The translations under genes and the position numbers were made by a program. The notes under the pieces are model-generated. The model saw only the letters and a list, made by a program, of their open reading frames with translations. It was not told the origin of the DNA and did not search any database. From NCBI RefSeq assembly GCF_000740895.1, contig NC_025263.1, forward strand, positions 372,001 to 436,000: 64,000 nt of DNA, in the 5' to 3' direction. The stretch comes from Theileria orientalis strain Shintoku. Lineage: Eukaryota; Apicomplexa; Aconoidasida; Piroplasmida; Theileriidae. Shown piece after piece: positions 31,801-42,600 of this stretch. Every line of letters starts with the position of its first letter. The stretch's first letter is position 1.

Positions 31801-32265
31801 TCTATTATAGTCCACACGGATCTACTCAACGGCCGCTGCTGCTGCCTCACAGACCACTTATTTACCCCCATTAACACACCAATATTGTAGCCCAATAATG
31901 TGATTTTTAGATCTCCATTGCTGATGGCGCCAACGAGCAGCTGTCGAGCTGCGTGCAGAACGTGATCTCCTCCTCCCTCGTCACGTACATCCTCGTCGAC
32001 GAGAACGTCGACCTCGTAAAGACGTCTGCAATGCTGTCCGACAGGCTTAGCAAGACTGTCAAGATGGTTAGTTTCGTCCCCATGCATATACTTTTAGCTC
32101 GACTCGTACCTCAAGAAGCTGCAGGTCCCCAACTACGAGGCCAAGGTTCCTCTCAGCGTCCGCGAGCTCAACGAGTCTAAGATCGGCGAGCTTTCCTACG
32201 AGAAGTCGCAGCTCGAGGCTGCCGTCTCCGACCTCGAGCGTCTGAAGTTGACAAACCACCGATGA
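28854..32265 (+). CDS. VARS: Valyl-tRNA synthetase
   Basis: Eight exons. Exon 1 (28854-28875) supplies MSKSAPK. Introns start at 28876 (33 nt), 29129 (30 nt), about 29354, about 29602, 31089 (~190 nt, by far the longest), about 31795 and about 32065. Class I motifs are intact: [15 protein letters not shown], and [20 protein letters not shown]. The editing domain has [31 protein letters not shown] and [15 protein letters not shown] are typical ValRS blocks. The anticodon domain begins [17 protein letters not shown] and a C-terminal coiled coil closes the protein. No obvious organelle leader is present, so it is probably cytosolic. Codon use becomes markedly GC-rich after the first exons. Confidence 0.95.
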
Positions 32266-32677
32266 GGACTTTTAATGTCAATTTGCTTTTTCTTTTCCCT
32301 ATTTTCCACTCACTCCTATGCTTTGCCACGTATACGCTTCTTCATATATACAATGTGTGTACATTACTGTATATATTCTGTTATGGCGTGTGTATGGTGG
32401 ATAGTTGTTACCGTTCGTATACTCCGACCACTCGTATTATGTATATACACATACTTACGCCATATGTATCTAGTGGACTAACATACTGGTTTACACGAGC
32501 ACTTGCTTTCCCACTTATACGTGGACGCCTGTTTGAACGCTACTGCGGACATGCTCGTTCGCACATCCGTGGACGCACACCAGTTTCCTTGAAATACCTA
32601 CTGTGTATAAATACATAATATGTATAAATACCTACTGTGTATATTTGCAGATAGCATATTGTTGGGGACACTTGCGC
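32266..32677. terminator. Convergent gap between ValRS and eIF3c
   Basis: This 412-bp gap has repeated TGTATATA, GTATATACACATA and CCATATG words. It also has a direct repeat of AATACCTACTGTGTATA at about 32594 and 32627. No gene is seen. A 3' processing role is inference from its tail-to-tail position. Confidence 0.35.
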
Positions 32678-35545
32678 CTACCGCGTCGGTATCTGGAACG
32701 GACGCGGCTGCCTGCTCTGCACGAACTTCTTGTTGCGGTTGAAGTTGAAGGTCGACATGCGCCCGTCCTCGTTGCGCGCGCCGTAGCTGAAGCGCGCGTC
32801 GCGCTGCTGGAAGCGCCGGTCCTGCGCGAGCGCGAACTTCGAGTTCTTCATGTTCAGCGTGAGCTCGTTCTGCTCCACCGCCGTCGACAGGTTCTCCGCC
32901 AGCTTCACCGCGAGCTTCTGCAGCTCCGTCGGCTCCGAGTGGTTGATCATGCAGCAGGTCGACGTGACGTCCCAGCTGCCGTGGACCTCCCCGTTGACGA
33001 TCATCTTGCTGATGACTGAGCGCACTGCGTTTTCATCGAGGCTGAACATTGAGGCGAGCTGCTCCACTGAGAACGCGTCGTAGAGGTTAACGTACTTGAA
33101 GATGTACGTCCGCAGCCCCTCCACCTTTACCAGCTCCTTCACCTTCTGCTTCACCTTTTCCTCGTCGGGCATGATGCTCCACGTGTTAAGCGAGAGTATC
33201 GCCTCGTAGCACTTTTTCCAGTCTCCCTCCTGCAGGTGCTTGAATGCCACCAGGATAACCTCGCGGTTGCTCTCAGGGGGCCCTACGAATACTTGTTTTT
33301 CGTACATTTCGAACATTCTTCTGAACTGGCGCGAGATAACTTCTCTGGACTTCAGCGGCGACTTTGCGTAGTTCGCCGACTCCAGCAGCAGTGCGCAGAT
33401 GAAGTCCACTGACTCCAGCAGGTCTATGCTGATGTGCATGTGGTACGGCAGAAGCCTTCTCTTCTCCGCTCTTTCCTGCTCCGGCGTCTTCTCCATGTTC
33501 TTCACGTTCGACAGTCCCTGTGCCAGCAGCTCCTTGTGTCTGCTCTGCGCGCACATGTCCATCAGGTACGAGTGCGCTTCGCTTATCAACCCGTGTCTGA
33601 AGGCGCATATTCCCAGCTGCGCCAGCGTCCTGTTTACCAGTATCTGCGTCGACACATCTGTTTCGCTTGCCAATTCGTGCAGGTTTGACACCAGGAAGAG
33701 GTCTCTCACTTCGTAGTAGTGCCCGTGCAACGCCCGGTTGTACGCCAGGTGCAGACACGCTCTCACCTTTTCTCTCTGGTTTCCGTACACGACCACGAAG
33801 TTCACCAGCTCTGACACCAGGTCGCTCGGCTTCTTCTCTTCGTTCGGGAAGAACCTTTGCAGCTGCTTCTCGTCCTTCACCTTACTTCTCACCATGTCCC
33901 ATATTTTTGCTGATATTCCGTCCTCCTTGTAGTGGCAGTGGTCCAGTATCAGCATTGCTGTCGTCGCTGCGAACTCCATTCCCTTTTCAAAGCTCGTGTA
34001 GTACAGCATCGTTCTGTGCAGCAGGTATATCATGTTAATTGTGTATCCCAGCATCGCCTTGTAGTCCGGGTTGTGCACGTCTGTGTACAGCAGGCCCTTG
34101 TACAACTCGTCGTTTAACTTTTGCACTATTGAGGACAGTATCGTCAGCGACGTCTTCACCTTCTCCGTCTGGTCCGTCGCGGTCGGTGACACTGCCACTT
34201 GTTCTTCGCCGTTCTCGTTTATTGTGTACGCCACGCTGCTCAGGTTGTCAGTCTGCAGGTACGAGCCTGGGTTTTCCACCAGCTCCGAGACCAGGTGCGA
34301 GGCCACTCTGTACGTGCTCACCCACTCTCCCGGCAGCATCGCTCCATAAGCGTGCGCGTACGTGTCAAACTGCAGGTGTATCAGCGTCTCCAACACCTCC
34401 AGGTACAGCGTGTGTGATATCTTCTTCGCGATGTACGGGAGCGCCTGCAGCAGCTTCAGGTTTTCCGTGTTATTCGTTCCTCTCTTTCCTCTCTTCTCCA
34501 TGATCGTCTTGATGAAGTGCTTCAGCGACTTTTCGTCCAGGTACACTGACGTCAGCATGTGCTCCACCTCAGGCAGCATCACCTCAAAAGGGTTGTCGTC
34601 GCTTCCCAGCTTCACTTCCTTGTAGTACTCTGACAACGCCTCTGACGCTGCCAACACTTCTGCGAACTTCACTATGCTCGTCACTTGCGGCTGTTTCTCC
34701 AGCACCTCCTTCTTCTTTCCTCCCTTACTCTTCACTTTTACCTGCTTATCTGCCGATTCCACTCTTGCTTCCGTCTTCTTCATTCCCCATTTGACCATTG
34801 CTGTGTTATGCTTATCCACGTCCTCCACTTCTGAGAACTGCTGCGATCCTGAGTCTGACCAGCCGCTCGTGTCTCCTGACAGTGGCGACCTATCTTGTTC
34901 CGACACTTCGTAATCTTCTTCCTCCTCGTCTTCCATTTCACCTTCACGCTCTTCTTCGTCTTCTGCGCTTTCTTTTTCCTCCTCTTCACTCCATTCCGAC
35001 TCACTTGATTCCGAGCCTACGCGCTTTTCTGACTGTGCCAGCACGTCGAAGAAATTATCCGGGTCTCTGTTGTACTCTTCTATTATTTCCGCGTGCTGCT
35101 CGTTGAACTTCCTCAGCCTCGACCTCAGTGTGTTAAACGATATCGTCTTCGCCTTCGACAGCTTCTTGTACGACTCCTTGTCCTTCTGCTGCGCCTCCAT
35201 AAACTGCGTCAGCTCCACCACTATCTTCACCACCAGCTTCGGCATTCTCGTCTGGTACTGCTTATCTACCAGTTTCGCCAACACATCGTAGTCTTTCAGC
35301 AACTCTGAATAGTCGTTGATTTTTTTCAGGTGCTCGATTGTCTTCAGGTGATTCTGTATTGTTTCCAGTGCCTTTGCCTTTGCCGACCTAACTACTCTCG
35401 ACTCTCCGTCTTCATCTGAGCTTTCAATTGCCCATTTGTTTGCATCGGCGCGCTTCTGGTCCTTCTCTTCCGACTTACTTGAATATTCTGACGAATCTGA
35501 GTACGAATCATCAGAGTCATCGCCCCAAAACCTAGATTGCATCAT
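32678..35545 (-). CDS. EIF3C: Eukaryotic translation initiation factor 3 subunit C
   Basis: A single exon encodes 955 residues, close to the family length. The N-terminus has the eIF3c start (MQSRFWGDDSDDSYSDSSEY) and an acidic Ser-rich region. The middle holds the long helical domain, and the PCI module is at about 720-880 (ISRQFRRMFEMYEKQVFVGP, MFSLDENAVRSVISKMIVNG). The tail is basic and Arg/Phe-rich (RFQQRDARFSYGAR). eIF3c is a core scaffold of the eIF3 complex that brings eIF1, eIF5 and mRNA to the 40S subunit. The 5' end uses A/T-ending codons, whereas the 3' end is strongly C/G-ending. The gene shares a divergent promoter gap with aminopeptidase P. Confidence 0.94.
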   Translation of the reverse strand: MMQSRFWGDDSDDSYSDSSEYSSKSEEKDQKRADANKWAIESSDEDGESRVVRSAKAKALETIQNHLKTIEHLKKINDYSELLKDYDVLAKLVDKQYQTRMPKLVVKIVVELTQFMEAQQKDKESYKKLSKAKTISFNTLRSRLRKFNEQHAEIIEEYNRDPDNFFDVLAQSEKRVGSESSESEWSEEEEKESAEDEEEREGEMEDEEEEDYEVSEQDRSPLSGDTSGWSDSGSQQFSEVEDVDKHNTAMVKWGMKKTEARVESADKQVKVKSKGGKKKEVLEKQPQVTSIVKFAEVLAASEALSEYYKEVKLGSDDNPFEVMLPEVEHMLTSVYLDEKSLKHFIKTIMEKRGKRGTNNTENLKLLQALPYIAKKISHTLYLEVLETLIHLQFDTYAHAYGAMLPGEWVSTYRVASHLVSELVENPGSYLQTDNLSSVAYTINENGEEQVAVSPTATDQTEKVKTSLTILSSIVQKLNDELYKGLLYTDVHNPDYKAMLGYTINMIYLLHRTMLYYTSFEKGMEFAATTAMLILDHCHYKEDGISAKIWDMVRSKVKDEKQLQRFFPNEEKKPSDLVSELVNFVVVYGNQREKVRACLHLAYNRALHGHYYEVRDLFLVSNLHELASETDVSTQILVNRTLAQLGICAFRHGLISEAHSYLMDMCAQSRHKELLAQGLSNVKNMEKTPEQERAEKRRLLPYHMHISIDLLESVDFICALLLESANYAKSPLKSREVISRQFRRMFEMYEKQVFVGPPESNREVILVAFKHLQEGDWKKCYEAILSLNTWSIMPDEEKVKQKVKELVKVEGLRTYIFKYVNLYDAFSVEQLASMFSLDENAVRSVISKMIVNGEVHGSWDVTSTCCMINHSEPTELQKLAVKLAENLSTAVEQNELTLNMKNSKFALAQDRRFQQRDARFSYGARNEDGRMSTFNFNRNKKFVQSRQPRPFQIPTR

Positions 35546-36014
35546 TTTTAAATCAATATATTAAACCATACAAGTTATCAATCACAATTATTAAATCAAA
35601 ACTTAGCAACCGTACTATCAAATCTAAATTATTTAGGACGGTGGGCAAATATAGAAGCCTTCCAAACTATTTCACAACTAAATTTCTCAATTAATGAATA
35701 ACTGTAATCAAATTTAAAGGAAATGAATAGAATATTGTATAAAATTCTGGGTTGGCTCCCCACACCTCTGAATATAGCTATATAATCACATGTTACCCTT
35801 CGATACCATCCTTCTATGACAAATATATTCTATAATTTATAATTTATACTGCTTATAGCACTAAATTATATTTTAATGATATCATTTATTCAAAATGTGT
35901 TAACACATACTATGTACTTTTTTTAATCATATGATTATATTAAAAAATATTCATACCATAAATTATAATTTGAGTTGCAAATTTAATATAAATAATTTTT
36001 ATAAAGTCATTAAA
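35546..36014. promoter_or_regulatory. Head-to-head promoter gap eIF3c / aminopeptidase P
   Basis: A 469-bp AT-rich spacer. An in-frame ATG at 35931 upstream of the aminopeptidase start exists but gives an Asn/Ile-rich extension that looks untranslated. No other gene is seen. Confidence 0.35.
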
Positions 36015-38424
36015 ATGTCTTATAGTAGTAACCGTTTATCTTCATTGCTGAAGCTACTTTCTGATAAAAATCTGGATTCCTTCGTTGTTAATCACGGAGA
36101 TCCACACGCTTCTGAATATTTCCACCACTCCTTTGACAGAATTTCCTTTATTTCTGGTTTCACAGGTAGTTACGGCTTGGCTCTTGTTACACACAGCAAA
36201 TGCTATCTTTGGACGGATTCCAGGTATTTATAAATTCCATAGACGATTTAAATCATATAGATACTTCATTCAAGCAGAAAGGCAGTTGTCTGAACCGTGG
36301 GTTCTAATGAAATTGCACGAGAAGGGGTTTCCAACTCTCACCGAGTTTTTATCAACTTCAACAGATCGTTAGTCGGATTTAACATATATCGTATGTTCAG
36401 TGAAACGAGTTGGATTTGATTCAAATACCACAACCTATACTTTATATAAGCACTGGATGGAGAAGGTTAAGGACAAGGAGTTTGTTGGACTTTCTGACAA
36501 TCCAGTCGACGCAGTATGGGCGGGAGATAGACCGGCCTTTCCACTTGGCCCGTTGAAAATATATCCTCTGAAATACTCAGGAGTTTCTGTTTCAGAGAAG
36601 CTGGTATCAGTCAGAGATGAAATGAAAAAGAATAACGTAAATGCCTTGGCCTTGACGGTAAGTTCGCACAGTGTACATCGATGAATAGAACCTCGACGAT
36701 GTTGCATATATGCTCAATTTGCGTGGGTCTGACGTGGAATGCTCGCCCCTATTTTACGCATACCTGCTGGTGGAAATGGAAAAAATTACGTTAGTTAGTA
36801 TATTTATATATGATGCAGGCTGTTTGTTGATCATCGAAAGCTTGATGATGAAACTAAAACATATCTTAAATCATTTTCAGTGGAAACGAGGTAAAAAACA
36901 TAAATAATTTATACAATTAGAGATTATAATGATTTATTTCCATATGTTGAAAACCTTGGGACCGGCGAAAAGGGAGTCATTCTGTCCAAATTTAGGATGT
37001 GGGCATCGCCCAGCGCATCAGTATACCTGTGCACATCTTTCCTAAAGAACAACACGGAATCGACACCCAGGGAGCTGCACTTAGAAGTAACTCCGGTGTG
37101 TGATCTAAAGGTACGGTAGATAGGGTTACAGTAGTTTATAGGCGTCCAAAAATGACACTGAGTTAAAGTGCATGGTCGAGGCCCACGTTCTCGATGGAAT
37201 AGCGCTGGCCAAGTTCTTTGCAAAAGTATACGTAAGTCTAATGAATATTACACATGCCCTAGGAAATGAAGGATAACGGGACGCTATTTGATAAGGATGA
37301 GTATGATCTGGGCGAGTTGAGCAGTGAGGTTCGATATGAACAGGTACGCTGTGATAACAGTCATGAGCAACATAGGAGTCAAACGCCGGATTGTCGTTCC
37401 CACCAATTTCTTCAGTAGGTGAAAACGGAGCAGTTGTTCATTACAGGTAATGCTAAGTAGTATTTATAGATTAATATTATAATTACACTTATCATAGCAG
37501 ATTAAAACGCGTATTATTTAAAAAGCGTAACGAAAGCACATTTAATAATTTCAGAGCTGAAAAGGATAACTGCTCGAAAATTGGACCGCATATGTACCTC
37601 TTAGACTCGGGAGGACAATATTTGACAGGTACCACCGATGTTACGAGGACAATACACTTCGGCAAGCCCACAGAAGAGGAGAAGAAGGCTTACACACTGG
37701 TGTTGAAGGTAAAGCTACAGATATACAAATGACTAGGGTATATACACAGCATTGTATACATAGGATCACAATTAAGTATATACACTGTGATAATAATTAA
37801 ACACACTAAAAGTATATAGATAAATAAACAAAAAACACTTCATATTTATCATTATAGGGGCATCTTGCCCTAAGGCATGCTGTCTTTCCAGATGACACAC
37901 CAGGTCAGACGCTCGACGTGCTTGCAAGGCAGTACCTGTGGAACCACGGAATGAACTACTATCACTCAACGGGGCACGGAGTGGGCGCGTATTTGAACGT
38001 ACACGAAGGGCCGTGCGCAATCTCGTCCCTGTTCAAGCCCACAGTCGGCAAGGTGAACGTGACCTATTTGAAACCGGGCATGGTCCTGTCCAATGAGCCA
38101 GGGTACTACAAAGCAGGACATTTTGGAGTGCGCATCGAGAACATGGTGTACGTGAAGAAGGTGGAAGGCGCCTTCTCGAAGGACCACAGGGAGTTCCTCG
38201 AGTTTGAAGACCTGACGCTTGTGCCGTACTGCAAGGATCTGCTCGACTTCACACTCTTGACAAGACAGGTAGGAAACAAGGCCGATTTACGTCGCTTGCA
38301 GGAGCTGGATCGTTTAAACGAATATCATAAACGGATTGCTGACACTCTTGTTCCGCGCATGGTGAATATGCCCGGCTATGACAAGGCGATTGAGTTTTTG
38401 AAAAAGTGTGCAGAGCCACTATGA
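36015..38424 (+). CDS. Xaa-Pro aminopeptidase (aminopeptidase P, APP1 type)
   Basis: About eleven exons chain from the ATG at 36015 to the stop at 38424, with introns mostly 29-40 nt and one of ~165 nt before 37858. The protein opens [20 protein letters not shown] with [20 protein letters not shown], the first creatinase-like domain. The catalytic pita-bread domain has the metal ligands in order: [18 protein letters not shown] (Asp pair), [18 protein letters not shown] (His), [20 protein letters not shown] (Glu) and [13 protein letters not shown] (Glu). APP1 removes an N-terminal residue before proline using Mn2+. In Plasmodium the homologue acts in peptide catabolism. No signal peptide is seen, so it is probably cytosolic. 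Confidence 0.92.
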
Positions 38425-38512
38425 ACATAATTAATGTTTAACACTTAAAAATATATTTGTCATCCCACTTTACGCCTGTTGTATTCTTGTTTGTAATTTG
38501 TACTAATGAATA

Positions 38513-38996
38513 ATGATATTCAATTTAAATTTAGTTTCGAGGTGTAATAGAATATTTAATAGTCAACTTCGATGCATTGTTCAGTCCAGTTTCGCAAGAA
38601 CCAACAAATCTAATAAAAACGCCAACCTTCCATTCAAGGTATTATTAATACGAGTCTTACTTATCTAAACACATCTACCTTACTGATCCTTGGTGTCATT
38701 TTATTCCGCAGGTCACTAGAACACCATCTGGGAATCTTGCTGTTTACACGAAAATAAGGGCGCATGGAACCGTGCAATACACCGTCGTGAGACACATCTA
38801 TGGCGACATTCAGGTGCGTCTTACAAGCCTATCGACTTTAAATTCACGCATATAATGCTCGCAGGCCATGAAGGAGCAGCTGCGCATTCTCTGCGAGTCT
38901 CCCGTGCGGGAGAGGGTCGGAAGCCTGGAGGTTCAGGGCATTCACGTCAAGAAGATCAAAAAGTGGCTCGTCGCTTGCGGGTTCGCCTCTGCTTAG
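38513..38996 (+). CDS. MRPL49: Mitochondrial large ribosomal subunit protein mL49
   Basis: Three exons (38513-38638, 38712-38813, 38865-38996), all phase 0, encode 119 residues. Introns are 73 and 51 nt. The core TRTPSGNLAVYTKIRAHGT and YTVVRHIYGDIQAMKEQLRI matches the mL49/IMG2 signature (RTPSGNLPVY, RKIRGD). VQGIHVKKIKKWLVACGF matches the closing helix. The N-terminus is rich in Asn, Arg and Ser without acidic residues, as in a mitochondrial presequence. mL49 sits on the mitochondrial 50S subunit. The next gene, eS21, is tail-to-tail with less than 100 bp between them. Confidence 0.85.
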
Positions 38997-39088
38997 CTAT
39001 ATAGTGACACCCTCTCACACACTCACCCATCTCAGGTACTGATCTGCAACGAACTAATATGTAATGTTTATTCAAATTCACATTATTT

Positions 39089-39377
39089 TTAATTGTTTGG
39101 CTGCATGAGTCCCTCGTCCCTCAGAAGCCTGTTTACCACCTCGTCGGCATCTCCTCTCTGCCTCATCTCCGGGCTCAGCGCCAGCGTGTAGTTCGAGTTC
39201 GTGTACACTCCCATTTCGTCGACCTACGCAATTTTAATTTACTTGCCTTCTCATATTGCTTACCAGTCCGATGTTGATTTGCACTGCCCCGTGGTCCTTT
39301 GCCGATAGGATGCGGTTCGTTCCGGAGCATTTTCTCGGGATGTAGAGATCCACAAGCTTTCCGTCCTCGTTAATCAT
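39089..39377 (-). CDS. RPS21: 40S ribosomal protein eS21
   Basis: Two exons (39377-39264, 39223-39089) are split by a 40-nt intron at a codon boundary and encode 82 residues, the usual family size. The start [20 protein letters not shown] with [19 protein letters not shown] is diagnostic of eS21 (VDLYVPRKCSASNRI..AKDHA..QMN). The C-terminus [19 protein letters not shown] matches the family tail. eS21 binds near uS2 on the 40S subunit; the uS2 gene is also in this window. Confidence 0.93.
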
Positions 39378-39638
39378 TTTCAAGAGTTCGATTCTACTTT
39401 ATTTATATTAGTTGCTGATTTCATGTAACTTTTATGCATAGTGGTAATACGCATATAGACAAACCTTTTAATTGAATTTATTAGGAATCCTAATCTATTT
39501 TGTTTTTTGAACTTAAAACTTTTGCCGTGACTGAACCTTTTACGATTTACTGTGTTTTTATGCTCCTATTTTCTCTCCCCATATATTCACCCTGAGGCTA
39601 TGAACATTAAGTGGTATGTATCTTATGGAACCAACACA

Positions 39639-42600
39639 TTAATTAGACGTGCCCTCGTATTTCTCCAAATCGGGGTACTCGATCGTTCCCCTTCTCGCGA
39701 CTCCGTCCTCGACGCCCACGAAAAAGGGCGTTTCGACTATCCACGTTCCTGCGTTGAAGTTTACGCCCAGGTAGCTGCACCCTATCATTTCGCTGTACTT
39801 CCTCAACATGTACTTGTGCGCCAGCTCGCTCACGTACCTTTTCCTTCCCTGCTTGTCGTGTGTGCAGTTGTTGATTGACACGTACGCTCTCCTGTTAAGT
39901 CCCTTTCCCACTTCCGGCGCACTCTTCGTCCCTGCGTACACTGAGACTCTTGCGTACCCTATGTCCACCGCCTCGTCCAGGTCCACTCCTCTCAGGTCTG
40001 TGGTTCCCGGGAAGACTATGTCGCCGTATCCTTCTCTCGATATCTGGAAGTCCTTCACTTCCTTCAGCTCCTCGTCCGTCATTGCCTTGAGTGCTGCGAT
40101 CGATGGCCTGGTTGTGTATCCTTCTTTCGTCAGCTTCGGTGCGTTTTCGTTTACGTATACTCCCCGTTTTTCCACCGCCTTTTCTTCCTCCGTTTCTGAG
40201 TCATACAGGTCGTCCTTCGGCTTTTTGTTCAGGTTTGCCAGCGGGTCGTTCCAGTTCCATGTTGAGTCCGGCTCGAGGTAGTTTTTATCTGCCTTAATCT
40301 TCGCGTTTGCCTTTTTAAGGGTCTCTTCGTACGTTTTCGAGTACGACTTCTCTCTCTCTTTCCTTCTCTCCTCCCTTTTCTTTTCAACCTGTTTTATTAT
40401 CCGGTCTTCGATACCCACAATTCCTCCTTCCATTTCTCCGGATCTACTGAATCCAAATGCATATGTCCGTCCTTCCTTAATTGCCTTTGCGTACATGAAC
40501 ATCGGGTCCTTCTGTTCTTCCTCTCTCTCCCTCTCCCGTTCGAGTCTCTCTTCCTCCGCCCTCTTCTCTTGTGCGATCATCTGAAATGTTTCCAGGATGA
40601 ATCTTCTCGGAGTCGGTCCGTAGGGCGCATTGAGCAGGTACATGACCTGTTTTTTTTCTGGAGCTGGGTTATTATCCCTTCTCGAATTTCCTTCTTCTCC
40701 TTCCTCTTCTAAGATTTCTTGTTTTTTCGTGTTTTCTTTTATTGGCCTGTTATAGTAGTACCCATCTGCATCGAAGCTACGCATAATTCTTTTAAATTCC
40801 CTTTCGCGATCAAAATTTCCTTCCATCATGTGTCTGTCGAATATGAGTAATTCCGCCATCACTTCTTCTGCCAACGTTCTCGTCGTCGTCGGCAATGGCA
40901 AATCACGCGAATTTTGTAATCCTGCCTGTACGTTCAAACTCCCTTGTTGATTTACCGAATTCGCATGTGTGCCTGAACCATTCTGGGAGCCGACATTGTT
41001 GTAACCTGTCGCTGACGTTCCCGCCTGGTTTGAAGTCCAGTTCGCTAAGACTTGCATGTTAGGCTTCTGCATTGACTCTATTTCCGATACTGATCCCAAG
41101 AATGAAACACGGCCTGAAGTGTACCTTTTAATTTCCGGTATTACGAATTCATCATCACACCCTGCGTTCGCTTGCATGAAGAACGGAATGTTGGCTGGGT
41201 ACGCTCTGTGGAGGTTCATGTTATTTGAAGAGGACTGCTGTGCCGAAGCGTTGTTGACGTTCTGCTGCCCGAGGGCCGTGTTTAAAACGCTGGGTTGCCC
41301 AAAGGCCGTACTAAAGTTCTGCTGCCCTAACACTGCGTTGCTAGGCTGAGCAAGAGTATTACTAAACCCTGGCTGGCCGAAGGCAGTATTAATACCAGGC
41401 TGTCCAAACCCCGTGTTAATGCCTGACTGTCCGAATGCTGTATTTGTAAAGCTGGTCTGTCCAAAAGTCGTGTTTGTAGCCGTTGGTGCTCCAAATGCCG
41501 TATTTAAGTTGGTCTGTCCGAATCCTGTGCTAAGACTTGGCTGGCTTAAACCCAGGGTGCTGGCCTGCCCCAAACCAGTGTTAGCGGTCGGCTGACCGAA
41601 CAGATTACTCGTGGTCTGCCCAAATGCTGAGGTAGCAGTCGTCTGACCAAATCCCGTGTTAGCGGTTGACTGACCAAATCCGGCTGTAGAACTGGGCTGA
41701 CCGAATAGATTTGTGCTTGTTTGGCCAAATCCTGTGGTCGTGCTAGGTTGCCCAAACCCGGTGCTACTAGGTTGTCCGAGAGACGTGCTAGTCTGACCGA
41801 ATGCGGTATTAGCACTTGGTTGCCCAAAAAGATTACTGGTAGTCTGTCCAAATCCGGTGGTAGTACTCGTCTGGCCCAATCCCGGGGTGGTTATATTCGT
41901 TTGACCTAATGCTGTGTTAGTACTTGGTTGCCCAAAAAGACTACTGGTAGTCTGCCCAAATCCCGTGGTAGCTGTGGGTTGGCCAAAGGTTGTGCTGCTA
42001 ACGTTAGATTGTCCAAATCCCGTGTTGATTCCAGTCTGCCCGAATGCTGTAGTGGTGCTTGGTTGACCGAATAGATTTGTGCTTGTTTGGCCAAATCCTG
42101 TGGTCGTGCTAGGTTGCCCAAACCCGGTGCTACTAGGTTGTCCTAGAGACGTGCTAGTCTGACCGAATCCTGTGGTAGCAGTAGGCTGTCCAAATGCTGT
42201 ATTGGCAGTTGACTGTCCGAAGAGATTAGTACTGCTCTGCCCAAATCCCGTGTTAGCGGTTGACTGACCAAATCCGGCTGTAGAACTGGGCTGACCGAAT
42301 AGATTTGTGCTTGTTTGGCCAAATCCTGTGCTTGTTGTTTGTTGGCCGAAGAGGCTGCCGCTAGTCTGTCCAAAACCAGTGCTAGTACTGGTCTGGCCGA
42401 AAAGACTGCTTGATTGGCCTAATCCTGTAGTGTTAAAGACTGAGTTATGCAGTGCAGTTTCTCCTTGTCTGCTTGAAGCTCCGGTGATAGTGCTGCTTCT
42501 GTTAGACGATGGATCATTTGAGGCTGACATTTGGCTGATTTCCCTCTGAATTTCACTAATCTCCTTCTTATGGCTTTTGTAAAAATCCCAGCGGTATCCG

